A DNA stretch of 64,000 nucleotides, from NCBI RefSeq assembly GCF_963675165.1, contig NC_087381.1:4527378-4591377 (forward strand), in the 5' to 3' direction. Below, in pieces: positions 50,532 to 63,604 of this stretch; the stretch's first letter is position 1; each line of letters opens with the position of its first letter. The translations under genes and the position numbers were made by a program. The stretch is from Halichondria panicea. Lineage: Eukaryota; Porifera; Demospongiae; Suberitida; Halichondriidae. The notes under the pieces were generated by a model that ran no database searches, was not told the origin of the DNA, and saw only the letters and a program-made list of their open reading frames with translations.

Positions 50532-53500
50532 GACTGATTGGGGATTTTGTGGCTCAACTGAGGAAACTCGCTCACCACTGCAATTTTGGTGACACTTTGG
50601 ACGACATGCTGCGAGACCGGCTCGTCTGTGGCTGCAGGGACCGACGCCTGCAATTTAAACTACTTTCCAATGCTGCACTAACCTTCAAGATTGCCCTTGA
50701 ATCGGCCAAGGCTGACGAAACAGCTGAACGTGGCACTAAGGATCTGGCTGGAGGCCACTCACTACACAAGATGTATGGTCAACAAAAACGGCGCACAAAA
50801 ACTTTTTCGACGAAGCCGCCCACTCGAACTCCTATGAACCAGCCGCCCACTCAATCTTGCTCTCGTTGTGGTGCTGCCCACTCCCCTACAACATGCAAAT
50901 TTAAAGATTTCACCTGCCACTACTGTCAGAAGCAGGGACATCTAGCCTCAGTTTGCAGGAAGAAGGCCCGTGACCAGACAGAGAAGAAGGGAAGTGCCTC
51001 CCAGAATCACCAGATACAGGCTCACAATTCTGACACAGAGGAGGAACCCTGCCCCTTGTGCTACTCCTCCACACCTCGGACCAAGCCTATGGAGGTAACA
51101 ATAACACTAGACAATGTTGAAACAGTTATGGAGTTAGACACGGGGGCCACTCTCTCGGTGATGTCTGAGAGCACGTACCAGACACTCTGGCCAACTGATG
51201 GTCGCCCCCCTCTTCAACCCTCCACGGCCCGACTCTCAACCTACACGGGTGAGCGTATTTCGGTGTTAGGACAGATAACCCTGCGTGTCTCCTTTCAACA
51301 GCAGAACCACAGTCTCTCACTGTTAGTGGTACCTGGTACTGGCCCTACCCTCCTAGGACGTGACTGGCTGGAGAAAATCAAGCTTGACTGGCAAAGCATT
51401 CACCAACTACGGCAGGTCACGCCTCAGCAGTCAGTACAGCAGGTTCTGGATCGCTACCCTGCTGTATTCAATGGGGAACTCGCCGAGATTGCTGGCTCCA
51501 CGGTTACGCTGCATATTGATTCCTCGAAGCAACCAAGATTCTTTAGAGCCCGACCTGTTCCCTACTCTCTGCGCACTAAGGTGGAAGAGGAACTCACACG
51601 ACTTCAAAACCAAGGTGTAATAAAACCTGTTACTTTTTCGGAATGGGCTGCCCCAATTGTACCTGTGGTCAAGCAAGAAGGGAAGATAAGGATATGTGGC
51701 GACTACAAGCTGACGGTGAACGCGGTAGCAAAGACTGACCCTTACCCACTCCCTCGAATCGAAGACATTTTCGCATCTCTCGCGGGTGGAAAGACCTTCA
51801 CAAAGCTGGATCTGGAGAACGCGTACCTACAGGTCCCCCTAACTGAAACTAGTCAGAAGTACACCACGGTGAACACCCACAAAGGACTGTTTCAGTACCA
51901 GCGTCTACCTTTCGGCATTGCCTCAGCTCCTGGGATTTTCCAGCGCACTATGGAAACCATCCTACAGGACCTCCCTCACGTATGTGTGTATCTTGATGAT
52001 ATCCTTGTTACAGGTGCAAGTGAGCGAGAGCACCTCACTACCCTCGAGGAAGTGTTTCGCCGCCTAGACAAGGCGGGAGTCCAGCTCAAGCGAAAGAAGT
52101 GCGAGTTTATGCTGCCCTCGATTGAGTACCTGGGACACCGCATCTCTGCTGAAGGGTTGCAACCGACTGACAGCAAGATCAAGGCTCTCAAGAATGCCCC
52201 AGTTCCAATCAACGTCTCTCAACTCAAGTCATTCCTCGGGTTACTAAATTACTACGGTAAATTTGTACCTAACCTCTCAACTGTTCTTGCCCCCCTCCAC
52301 AGTCTACTTCATAAGCGTACTGCCTGGACGTGGGACTCAACGCATCAGTCGGCATTCGATTACGTCAAGGACCTCCTGACCTCTGACACAGTACTCGCCC
52401 ACTATGACCAGACGAAGCCCCTGATACTCGCCTGCGATGCCTCTCCATATGGTATTGGCGCAGTACTCTCTCACACATTCGAAGACGGCTCCGAACGCCC
52501 AATTGCCTTTGCCTCTCGCACCTTAGGACCAGCTGAGAAACGGTACTCACAATTGGACAAGGAAGGTTTGGCAATTATCTTTGGGGTAAAATGGTTCCAC
52601 CAATATCTGGCAGGCAGGCATTTCACAATTTTGTCTGACCATAAGCCCCTCCAGCACCTATTTCAGGAAACCAATGGTATCCCTACCCTGGCCTCGGCAC
52701 GGATTCAGCGATGGGCACTCACACTTGGTGCATATGACTATGCCATCCGGTACAAACCTGGCACAGCTCATGCAAACGCCGACGTCCTCAGCAGACTACC
52801 CCTACCAGATTCATCCCCTACCGAAGAAACCCCTGGTGAGATCACACTCTCAATTAATATGCTGCAATCCATCCCAGTGTTGGCCAAAGATGTTTGCTCA
52901 TGGACTACTCGCGATCCGACTCTCTCCAAGGTTCGAACAATGCTATCCTCTGGCTGGAAGGAGTGCACAGACCCCGCTCTCAAACCCTTCATACAGAGAC
53001 GAGACGGACTCAGCCTCCACGATGGGTGTATTCTCTGGGGCTCTCGGGTCGTCGTTCCACAACAATGAAGGGAAACCGTACTGGAAGAACTACACGAAGG
53101 ACACCCTGGTATTGCCCGGATGAAAGCTCTGGCTCGTTCTTTCGTTTGGTGGCCTGGTATCGACAAAGAACTTGAACTGAAAGTGAAACAGTGCGAATCC
53201 TGTCAGAAGAACCAGTACCTCCCAGCAACAGCCCCGATACAACCCTGGGAATTTCCCAAGACACCATGGTCACGACTCCACATTGACTATGCTGGCCCGG
53301 TCGATGGACATATGTTTTTGGTGGTAGTCGATGCATACTCTAAGTGGCTGGACGTCCGAATCGCCAAGCAAGCAAACTCCCGAACCACCATTTCCATTCT
53401 CAGATCGATATTTGCTACTCACGGCATCCCTGAACTGATTGTATCCGATAATGGAACACCTTTCACAAGCTACGAGTTCCAGGCCTTCACTCAGTCAAAT

Positions 53501-54145
53501 GGCATCAGACACAACACGTCTGCACCCTATCATCCCGCAACCAACGGACAAGCAGAAAGAGCTGTCCAAACGTTCAAGCAATATCTCCGAAAAGCCACAG
53601 AAGGTTCCCTGGAAGACAGGTTATCTCAATTCCTGTTTAGGTATCGAATAACGCCTCACAGTACCACTGGCTCAGCACCGGCACAGCTACTGATGGGACG
53701 CCTACCCCGATCACGGCTGGACCTACTCAGACCGAATCTGCACAACAAGGTCCAACAACAGCAAGAACGTCAGAAGGCATACAAGGATAACAGAGCACCG
53801 ACTCGCTCTTTTGCCATCAACGATGCTGTATTAGTGGCTGATCTCCCCGCTCGAGATACCTGGCTGCCTGGTATCATAACCAAGATTCTCGGTTCGCGCA
53901 GCTACGAGATACGGTTAACGGACAACAGAACTATTCGTCGACACATTGACCATATCCGAACGAACTCTATCCCCAGGTCAAGGGACACTGAAGAACTCCC
54001 AACCGATTGGGTACCAAATCCCATGGTGGACGCACCTACACTGCCGTCTCCATCACTTCCGGAGAATCCACCAACTGATCCTCCTCCTCGACGTTCTGGT
54101 CGCACCTCCCGTCCTCCTGACCGACTGGTTGACCAGTACGCTTGA
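50532..54145 (+). pseudogene. Retrotransposon gag C-terminus and pol with one stop codon
   Basis: Continuous frame except for a TGA at 53066-53068, between the RNase H and integrase regions. In order: capsid end, two zinc knuckles (CSRCGAAHSPTTC; CHYCQKQGHLASVC), aspartic protease (ELDTGATLSVMS), reverse transcriptase (YLDDILVTG catalytic pair), RNase H (LACDASPYGIGAVL), integrase with Zn-binding start, then D,D,E core (DYAGPVDG; SDNGTPF; NGQAERAV) and a Pro-rich end (RRSGRTSRPPDR). Everything after 53120 remains open. The stop makes this copy non-functional unless read through. Confidence 0.92.
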
Positions 54146-54179
54146 CTGTTAGGTATGTTTAATCTAGAAGGGGAGGAAA

Positions 54180-54498
54180 TGTAATGACTTTGCTAGTTAG
54201 TTATTCACTTAGTCATTTCCTGTTCTTAATGTTTCCTGTGTTGTAATGTTTACTGTTTAATTGTACATGCGCATGAGTTCTTATTACTAGTTAACACTTC
54301 TTTTGTATATTGCTTTGTGCTCTAGCCCGGCGGCCTGCTCCTAGCGGCGCCCTTTGTGTATGGGAGCCTCTGCTCCACTGTCTTTTTTGTCTTAGTATTT
54401 ACCGTCTATGTTTTGTGCATACAGTTAGTTGATCCATGGTTGAATGTTTTAAATCTTATCTTGAACTGCCGCACGCTGCTCGGTGCACGAACTCAACA
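54180..54498 (+). repeat. 3' LTR
   Basis: 319 bp, preceded by the purine tract and followed by CTTAC. Its two visible differences from the 5' LTR imply a recent insertion. Confidence 0.95.
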
Positions 54499-55374
54499 CT
54501 TACTTTATTATAATCAGTAACTATTACATCAAAAAAGCGAAAATTTGCACCTGCGAAAATTTCCCGCTATATATACGGTACATCAAAAGGCCATGATAAT
54601 TATAGGCCAGTCAATATAGAAGTAGAGAAAAAGAAGAAGGAACTACCGTATAGCGCGAAATTTTCGAGGCACTTATATTTCGTGGATTGGCCTCTAAAAG
54701 CCATTTCGTTGCACAATGTTCGCGGAATGACTGCTTACCGGAAGCCACGCCTTTAAATCTTGCACGTTATAGCAGGTAAAGAACGATTTTCGTGGACTTA
54801 ATTTTCGTGTAGGATTGCTAACCCACGAAATCCACGAAAATTAAGCCCCTCGAAAATTTCGCGCTATACGGTATATAGTATAGGATAAGCAAATAAGCAA
54901 CAACCCCACATGCAGCCTAATTCTAGCTTTCTCTATAATAAAGTTTCGTCCCTTGATGCGTAGAGTCGACAGCATGATTATAATTATGTATATCTGCACA
55001 TGCTGGATGAAATAATAGCATTTCATGATCCTGTAAAAGATTGTAGATCATAATCAGCATGCAGCTAGTCCATCGTACCTATGTGCATGACATGTATTAT
55101 ATAATTATATCAATCTATACATGACTTGCATAAAATGTTTATAATTATTATTTTAAGCATTCGATGACCATGATATCTATGCGATGACAGTATAAATTAT
55201 GGAGTATAAACGATCGGGTGTGTGCATATAATTACTACACAACAATTATAAATCTGTAAAATTTATAGGCTGTATAGATCTAATTGTAACACGTGTTAAT
55301 GACTTTTAAAGATGTGTATAATAAAATTATCTACGTATAATGAAAGTGAACGTTACTGGTTCTTTACAAATTAA
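54499..55374. other. Spacer with MITE, 3' of the receptor gene
   Basis: Contains the MITE 54644-54873 and about 500 bp of AT-rich DNA which likely includes the receptor 3' UTR (minus strand). No exon recognised. Confidence 0.6.
54644..54873. mobile_element. MITE, TACCGTATAGCGCGAAA family (copy 2)
   Basis: taccgtatagcgcgaaattt and the inverse aaatttcgcgctatacggta bound 230 bp. The sequence is the reverse orientation of 18857-19102, sharing gcctctaaaagccatttcgt and ggaagccacgcctttaaat blocks. Confidence 0.85.
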
Positions 55375-58300
55375 TTAGACCTCTGAATCATCAACGGTTG
55401 AAAGCTGAAAATCGGCAGAAGTTATTTGCTGCCTATTAGTCTGATTTGGAATAGACTTTCGATTCCTCTCATCATTGGTAATGCAGGCTTGTGTAGAAGA
55501 AACGGACCTTGGTCGTCGAATCTCTGCCACGTTTTGGTACGAGTGACCTTGCTCCCGCAGTGAGGTGCGTCTGGCTGCTTGTTCTTGAATGCCGTCTTGA
55601 TGAAAAGGTTGGTAAGATTCCATGTCCACTGATGAAGTGTTCCCAAGCTCTCGTACGCATCTCTTGCCGTCCTTTGTTGTGACTACTTCCACATAGCCAG
55701 AGGTGCGCCCACGAGCAGAGGGTTGGGGTTGGTCCTTGAAGGGAGACGTTTTTGGCTTATCTTTACTGACTGGTTTTGCTTTGGCAAGGTTTTCTTCAGA
55801 TGAGACTGGGCTCAGTAATTTGGCTCCATTACTGACAGGGACATCAATTTTAGTGATATCGGTCATGGTTGTGACTTGACTCTCGTCAAGATCAAATGAC
55901 TTTTCGGAGATGCTGTGTATCGACAGGCAGGTTACTGTGAAGTGAAGAGTGTATTATAATAATTATGTGCGCATTCATGTAAAGACTATATGGAATCCCT
56001 CAGAGGAAAAATTTGGCAAGGTATAATGATATGTGAACTTATGCGTGCACACATTCATGGCTTGCCTAGATACAGCACAATTATCTATTGTCGTAAGCCA
56101 GCTGCTGACTGTAACTAACATCATAATATGCATGCATGCGTTCGTGTGTATGTAAACAATCAAGTGGTCTTTGTAAAAGGTGACATTAAACAGGACTGGA
56201 TAGGTCTACGGATGAAACAAACTTCCAGACAATACTTACATGCCCTGGCACACATAGACTCTATAGGCCTGCGCGAGTAGTATCCTGATTAGATATTTTA
56301 TCTGACAGTGACAATGACCACGTAAATGTGAAGTCAAGAGAGTCATTGTTATTTCAGATAATGATTGCGCAAGATTTATGTGCCTAACAGATGTAATTAA
56401 GAGCATAGGCTATTCTGATTGGTATTATCCTAATTGGGTGGTGTGGTTGTTCTGAATGAAATCGGTATAATTATGTGCGTTGGATGATGATTGCTTCCAA
56501 CACAATAAGTTGTGTGAAAGTAACTCGTTAATTGGTCTCTCTGTTCCAAGTTAAAAGACTATTGCACTTGCATTGTACATGTTCAGTTCATTGACCAAAC
56601 AAGGAAGTTTTAGGAAACAAGGCAGCAATCCCAAGGATTGTTTGTACCATAATATGTACTGTGGATTAATAGAGTAACTCACCACCATTCTGCAATGTTG
56701 GAGAGGACCTCATAGAGCTAGCATTACTGCGACGTGGGGTTGGTGGTTGTGGTGTCAACCTCAGTGGAATCTCATCATATATATTCTCAGTTTTGCTTGC
56801 TCTCCCTACCGAGATCTCATCATAGTGGCTCTGAATGTCCTGGTCAATGCTCAGTCGAGGGTTACCACCTCTACTAAGGAAAGACGGGGGGTCTGGGGAG
56901 AAAAACCACAATTATGATAATAATCAATATAATCAACTAATTATCTGTTTACCATTGATAATGTTGACAGAACTTACGGACATTATTTCTTGACCACGGT
57001 TGCTTCATAGCCGATGAATTTGACCCAGTTGGCGCCATACTGATGTATCCCTCATCAAACGGAACAGTGCTGTAGTGTTCCTCCTTCTTAGTGCTTTTCC
57101 TGTATGAGTAATTATTTTATGATGATTATGTAAGTAATAGTAACAGGAACATACTCATAGCGTCCTATGCAGACACAGCAAATGATAACAGTTGTTATCA
57201 GTAGAATGATCAGCAAAATGACAAGCACCAAGAATGTAATGCCAGCGTATGGATTAGCCAGAAAACTCCCGGTCAGACCGTCGCCTAAGAAAATTAGTAT
57301 CATTATAAATGTACATGTACTATGACGCCAATTGAATCACCAGTAATTTAGTGTAAAAGGGGATTAGAATAGAACAATTTGGACAAAGCGGTTAGTTATT
57401 TTTCAATAGACGCTATTGTTGACAGACTGGCAATGATTACTGAAGTGATAGAAGTGCCAAAAGTTGAATAAGCACTTAACAATGCCAGCCCAAACTTAGA
57501 GAGACTAAATAGAAATGATAATTTTTCTTGGGACTGCATTCAATACCTCTGCTGTACGTGTTCTGTGTATAGCTAGGGAACAAACATTGTGCATGAAATT
57601 TGGCCGATGATTATCAAGCACATACCTGAGGGATTGTAAACATTTACATTGTGTATGAGAATGTATTCTGTGATGACACTGCACTAATCAAGCACAGAAT
57701 ATAGAATAACAGGAATTGACATACCTCCTCCAGTGCAAGGCAGACTGGAGGGTAGCGAAGTGGTTCTCCGTCCCTCCCCCCTCTCATTAAAGGCAAACAC
57801 TGAACACTGGTAAGACCCCAAAGGCATCTCACAGTTGGCAGGGAGGAGTATATTGGCTGAGTAGCTTGCCATCGGTTGACTGTCCAGGACAACATGTCTT
57901 AGAAGCTCATTGGCTGTGCCTGTTGAGTTGTCAAAGCACGAGACAATAAACCCAATGTAATCAATAGACTGTACGGAGGTAGCTGACACTGACCACTCCA
58001 CAAGAACAGGGAATGGCTCTCTTGAAGAGGTGATGCTTGTGAACACATTCCCAAGGATTGTGGACGGAGCTGCAAGAAAAACCTTGTTTTATGCTTTATA
58101 AAACTGCTGCAGCAAATTTGGTGTGATAAGCTCTTATTGTACAGAGGCCAGACATGCACTTGAAAAAGTGCACATAGTAGTAATTAAAGACACTATTCTA
58201 AGCATAATAAAAATGTTATGCAAAATCACCTAGAGGCTATTATATATCTTAATGAATAGACAATGTCATATACTGGCAGACACTTCTATTATCAAAACAT

Positions 58301-61300
58301 ACCTTCCCTATGGGTTGTGACTGATATCCTTTCTTGAGGCCCCTCTCCAACCACAGTGGCTGCAGCTATATACACATTGTAGGTAACACTTTGATCCAAG
58401 TACATCAACAAATAGGAAAAAGATGTCTGATCTTGATTAATCCCTATGTTGAAATATTCCCTGATAACGAATGATCCTGTTCTCCCTGGGAATCGGGTGT
58501 CTTGTTTGTACAGATAAAGCGCGAATCCGTTCAGCTCTCCAGCTCTAGGTGTTTCCTCGTAAGTCCAGTGTAGCTGTACACTGTCAGTCCCAACGTTGGT
58601 GGCGTAGAGTTTGGTCGCTGACTGTTTTGGAACTGCACGAGCAATGGACATAACAATAATGAACAATGTTATGAAGTACTTGAATACGTATAATTATTGG
58701 CTAGAAATTACTTTATTGACATTGTGCAGTTGTATGCAGCTCGAGAATGCACACAACTGACCTCAGAGACGATCAACTTTAACTAACCAATGCATAGAGA
58801 CAACTATAAAGTCATACCTGTAAGTCAAGTAAAATTAATGAATAGACCCAGGCTACAACTTAAGTCATGAAAGAGCCCAAAGACTAATTATCACCAACAT
58901 CTTATACATGTACACATAACCGCACTTGTCTCAGGAGTCTTCAAGGATATTATTGAGCCAGGCTGCCCCACTCCGTAGGTGTTTAGAGAAGCCACTGAAC
59001 AGTCGTATCTCGTGAAAGGTTTCACCTGAACCCGAGCATTCTCAAACACTTCATCCTCATCTTGAAAATCAGACAGCCATACTGTATTTCTCACTTCTTC
59101 CCTGCTGATCTCAGCTCGACAAGTGATGACGTAACCGAGTAGTTCCACACAGGTAAAGTTGGACTCACACACAAACATCTCCCATTGAGCTCCAATGAAT
59201 AATGAGTCTCTGTTCTGGCGCATAACTTCAAACACCACATTACGAGGTGCGCTGGGCCTCCGATTGAGATCTACTGATGGATTTTGTGTATGTAACAAAA
59301 TATACTGCATCATGCAGGCTGTAATCACTAAAACCTCCAAGTAAAATGTGAGCAACATGAAAATTGACAGTACAATTTAAAATCTAGACAAGCATCTACA
59401 AAATAACTTGCACTAGCTGAAACACTTCACACTGCATGTATACACGTATGCAGGCCCCATTAATTGAAAATGAAAACTTTGTACTCACCCGCTGGAGTGG
59501 AGAATAGGATGGGTGTGCTAGCTGGCCCCTCTCCTACCTCGTTAAGAGCAGCCACCGAGCACTCATAGTGTGCAGCTGATAACAAGTTCTGCAAACTGTA
59601 CGTGAATGTTGAATTGGATACCATGTCTTTGATGTCCAAATTCCAGTCGTCACCGTTTCTCATATAGCGACAAGATATAATGTAATTTAATATGACTCCA
59701 TTGGCCAGGTGTGGTGATACAGACTGCCACTCAAAGTGAGCCGTGGATTGAAGGAGGGAAAAAAATGCAACAAAAGCTTGGGGGGAGCCAGTTGGAACTG
59801 TGTGTGTGTGTGTGTGTGTGGGGGGGGGGGGTACGATCACACAATAGTATTTTTACAGCACCATAGACATAACACCCAAACGTATACAAACAAGCAACAA
59901 TTAACTTACGACTCTTGTTAGTAGTGAACACAGTAATGTCACTGAAGTTGCTGGACAAAAAAGCAGTCCTTCCAAATAGAGTCCCGCTTCCCACCATATA
60001 TGTGCCATCACCACCATCCACATAGCCCACCACACGCACTCTCACAGAGTACTGAGTGTACGGTAACAATCCACGCATTTCGTACCGCTGCACAGAGTCT
60101 GGGGTATGTGTTACACTGTCGAGCCTGGTTACGGAGGACAGTCCACTTCTCTCCACATTGTATGATATCTCGTAAAAAAGATTGTCAATTCCACAGGTCA
60201 TGGGCTCCTACAGGGTACACAAATTACAAAGGTTACTAAATGTACATAATCAGCACAGTGCAAATAGTATAGGATTGTATGGCATGTTCTAATGAGGAAT
60301 TTCTAACTGGCAGTGCATGACTCTATGATTTTAATGACATACACCATGCAGTCTTACCGTCCACGATATGTTAGCAGTTGTTGGCCCACGAGTGTCTATC
60401 TGAATGTGACCAGGGGCGGTGATCACTGTAGGAAAATAAACGTTCACTGCATGCATACTGAAATGATAATATAACCAGTTATACTTGCTGGATTTTTACT
60501 TGCATGCATACTGTTGCTGTTAACCGTTCCACCATTCATTGTGTTGTGCAATACTAATTATCTTCAATGTGACGTACCATAAAAAGAATATCAATGTAAT
60601 GTACATGTAGTATGGGTGTAACAGAGCACTATATAATCATAATTATTATTATCATACGTTTCACAAACCTGGAGCCAGTGTGGTAATAACAGTGTTGTCA
60701 GAGAATGGGCTGGAACCAAGTGTGTTAGTAGCACTGACTTGGACCTCGTACTCTGAGAGGGGCGCTAAGTCACCAATGGTCAATGATTGCTCCTCACTGC
60801 TCGAGGGGTCCACTCTCCTGAAAATGCCATAAAAACAATCACCTTAATAATAATTATGGCCTGCTAATAATAATTATAGGTTGAAACACATGCTATACGG
60901 AACATTTGGAGTAACCTGCATGGCTGTATTAATTATGGAGGGTGACCTGGTTATAGGATGAGTGCAATTAAGTTTGCAACACCAATGGTATTCGTAGTAG
61001 AGGTACTGGTACATGTAACTAACATGGTAATCCAAGGAAGCTGGGTATCCAGAGGGTAACGGACGTAGGGCCGATACCTTATAGTATACGCGTCTATCTC
61101 ATGCCCTCTGTAATTGTCATGAGTGGTCCACTGAAGAGTGACAGAGGTACAACTGAGAAAGCTGGTTGTAGGGGGGTGGAGCTGGAGGGGGGTGCCTGGG
61201 GAGGATACACAATATGTTACTATAATTTTGGAAATCCATTTTTTGTTTTCAGGCTAAAACTACTTCGCTGCAGTTATAAATGTGAGTGTATATAAATAAT

Positions 61301-63604
61301 TATAGCTAAAAAAAAGAATATATGCATGCACAATTATAATTATGTTAAAACTGAATGCAAACTGAATGCATGTAATTAGCAAAATGGTGCTGATTCCCTG
61401 GCTCACCTGCACACTCTAGCTCAACAACCAGTCCACTGGAACAGTTGTTCAGAACACTTACGGGTGACCTGCATGATTGAAGGTTGGGCTCACTCCCTGT
61501 GCAATTCAGTGGAGACACAGTCACTGCTCCTGTCATGTTCACTCCTGCATACCGTACAATAGAGTACATGGTAAAATGAAAGAAGGCACCCATAGAAATG
61601 CTTAACACATGCAGTAACTGCGTGAGAGAAAATATTCGTGTAACTTTAAAGTAGCAATTAAAACACAAACTTTAAGACCATAAGTAATAAGTTATTATAC
61701 CTATATGATTATAGTTTACCTTGAGAACCTATTATCTGGTCGTAACCAAGCTGACGACAAGCAACAGAGGATTGCTCGGTTGTCCACAAGCTGTCGTAAC
61801 AGACTGGGCTCCAAATAGTACCACGCTGAATACCAAGTCTCCCAATGTTCCTGCTGCTGGTCATTGATTGGAGTCGAATCGAGTACTTCACTGTATCAGA
61901 GAAAACGTGTTCTCCGTATTATATCACAAAACCATCAATTAAATATCTACACCGTTCACGGCGTTGCATGTATAGCCGATTCACTCCACACAAATAATCC
62001 AGTCTGAAGACACAGGGTATACTACTTACCCTGAATAAATATTTTATGCACAAAAAAGACAGCATAATTCTACATATGCAGCTCTGCTCTTTCCTTGATT
62101 ATAGCCACAATAGCTTGTTTTTCAGTGCAAAATTGCTTCAAAATACCGCTTGCCAATCCTACATGCAGTGAACCTACCAGTTCTAACAATAGTTGCAGTA
62201 TATAACTCTGTTCTAAACATAAGAATTTGGAAAGATAATAATAATTACATAATCTGCCAATCATACGTACATTATATACATCATGTAGGCGGCACCTATT
62301 TAATTATACAGCATTTGGTCATGTTTGTTGTACTGTAATTGGACTATTCAGTGGCAATGTTCAAAATAAGCGAATGCCTTCAACCCCCCACATTCCAGAC
62401 TGGTCTACAATAGTGGAATTATTAAAATGTGTGGATACAAACAACATAAAAACAGTTGCTTCAGATGAGTTTTTGCGGGTGAATCCCTGAGCACGAATAT
62501 TTTAACCATGAATGAAGACATCATTGACCATACATTATTATGCGCCCGCTGCTAGCTATCAAATGTTGCAATCAATTCTGCATATACATGTAAGTGGCTG
62601 TTTTAGGAAAGCAATTTACCAACAAAAGAGACACCCGGCCCTAACAACTATTTTGTTGTACAAGTTCTCTGCAGCAGCCTTATAGCTAGCTACGTCTATA
62701 TAATTATGCACATGGCACATGTTTTGGCCTGCAGTGCAGGCAACCACGAAAATATATCCACGAACACACTTATAACCACACCCTCAGATGCTAAGAAGGG
62801 TTATGGTTTACTATAGCATGCACAGTAGTACTTTGAGAGCCCTCACTCACCAGCACACCTCACTCCAGCGTCTCGTGTGTGTAGATTATAGAAGGGCAGA
62901 CTATTGCCTGTTTGATACTCACAGTCCTGCAGTGAGACAGCTCCGTCACTGCACTGCACATCAGTGAGCAGAACAGGAGTGTGCAGATCAGCAGGAGCAA
63001 ACACTCTACCAGAAACAGCTGACTGCATGTGGTGCATAGTGTAAACATTACGTTAACAATTAGTGTGATAAACATCAGCACATTCATAGACGACCCCTTT
63101 GCTAAAAATAATGTTGACCAAAATCACTTTATAAAGACATAATTTTTATGTTTAGACTACTTACCGTATTACTAGAATGCATAAAACATATGCAAACTTC
63201 AGCGAGGGTTGATCAATTCGCAACAACAAAATCGCAAAACCTAAATTATTACTAGTAAACACACACGATCCTTGTCAGAACGCAATAGTTAAATCACAAA
63301 GGGTCAAATTTTCTGCTGATTTGGTTCATTCGCAAAGGTTTTTCAGCAGCAAAATATTTAGTAATATACATGTAATGTACATGGTGGAACAATAATATTA
63401 AGTCGATCTATCCTTATACACTTGTTGTAGTATGTATTTCACTGCAACTCACGTCAGCTGCTGAGAATCCAAGTTGCTTGCATACGACTAAAGCATCATC
63501 AAGCCCCCAGTTTGTGTCCTGGATGGTGCCCCAGCTGTTGTTAACGAGCACCTCCACTCTGCCTTCAAATGGTGACTGGCCACCTCTCAACCGCACCGAC
63601 CAAT
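55375..63604 (-). CDS. SRCR-FN3 transmembrane receptor (5'-partial)
   Basis: Minus-strand exons: 63453-63604 and 62851-63022 (SRCR 1: VRLRGGQSPFEGRVEV, WGTIQDTNWG, VCKQLGF, DVQCSDGAVSLQDCEY); 61720-61890 and 61407-61544 (SRCR 2: GTIWSPVCYD, ACRQLGYD, LNCTGSEPNLQSC); six FN3 domains from 61078-61195/60669-60817, 60358-60425/59910-60207, 59489-59797, 58921-59270, 58303-58632 and 57725-58069; membrane exon 57155-57284 (GITFLVLVILLIILLITTVIICC); cytoplasmic exons 56978-57099, 56683-56892 and 55375-55934. Checked junctions from the sixth FN3 to the end are in phase. The tail has YISM (YxxM, PI3-kinase SH2 type) and a YDEI-x11-YDEI pair. SRCR/FN3 surface receptors are abundant in sponges and thought to serve adhesion or recognition. 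Signal peptide and any further N-terminal domains lie beyond the window or were not found in 63605-64000. Confidence 0.85.
59798..59830 (-). repeat. C-run plus (CA)n forming a receptor exon splice acceptor
   Basis: On the minus strand a run of about ten Cs is followed by (AC)n and CAG, directly at the first base of the FN3 exon 59489-59797. It is the third case of this layout in the window. Confidence 0.85.

Larger units (their letters stand above)
48906..54498 (+). mobile_element. Ty3/Gypsy LTR retrotransposon (5.6 kb, disrupted)
   Basis: Two 319-bp LTRs (48906-49224, 54180-54498), starting TGTAATGAC and ending CTCAACA, differ at two positions that I can see (g/t in cggcgtcctg versus cggcggcctg; ctttgttg versus cttttttg). 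CTTAC flanks both sides (48901-48905, 54499-54503), a 5-bp target duplication. A primer-binding-type region (ttggcgacgagg) follows the 5' LTR, and a polypurine tract (agaaggggaggaaa) precedes the 3' LTR. Domain order gag - protease - RT - RNase H - integrase is that of Ty3/Gypsy. Near-identical LTRs indicate a recent insertion, but gag carries a 0.9-kb insertion and pol a nonsense codon. Confidence 0.95.

Noticed and set aside
50549-54145. Infectious retrovirus (env-bearing)
   Set aside because: After the integrase only a Pro-rich end and the 3' LTR follow; there is no envelope ORF, so it is a retrotransposon.
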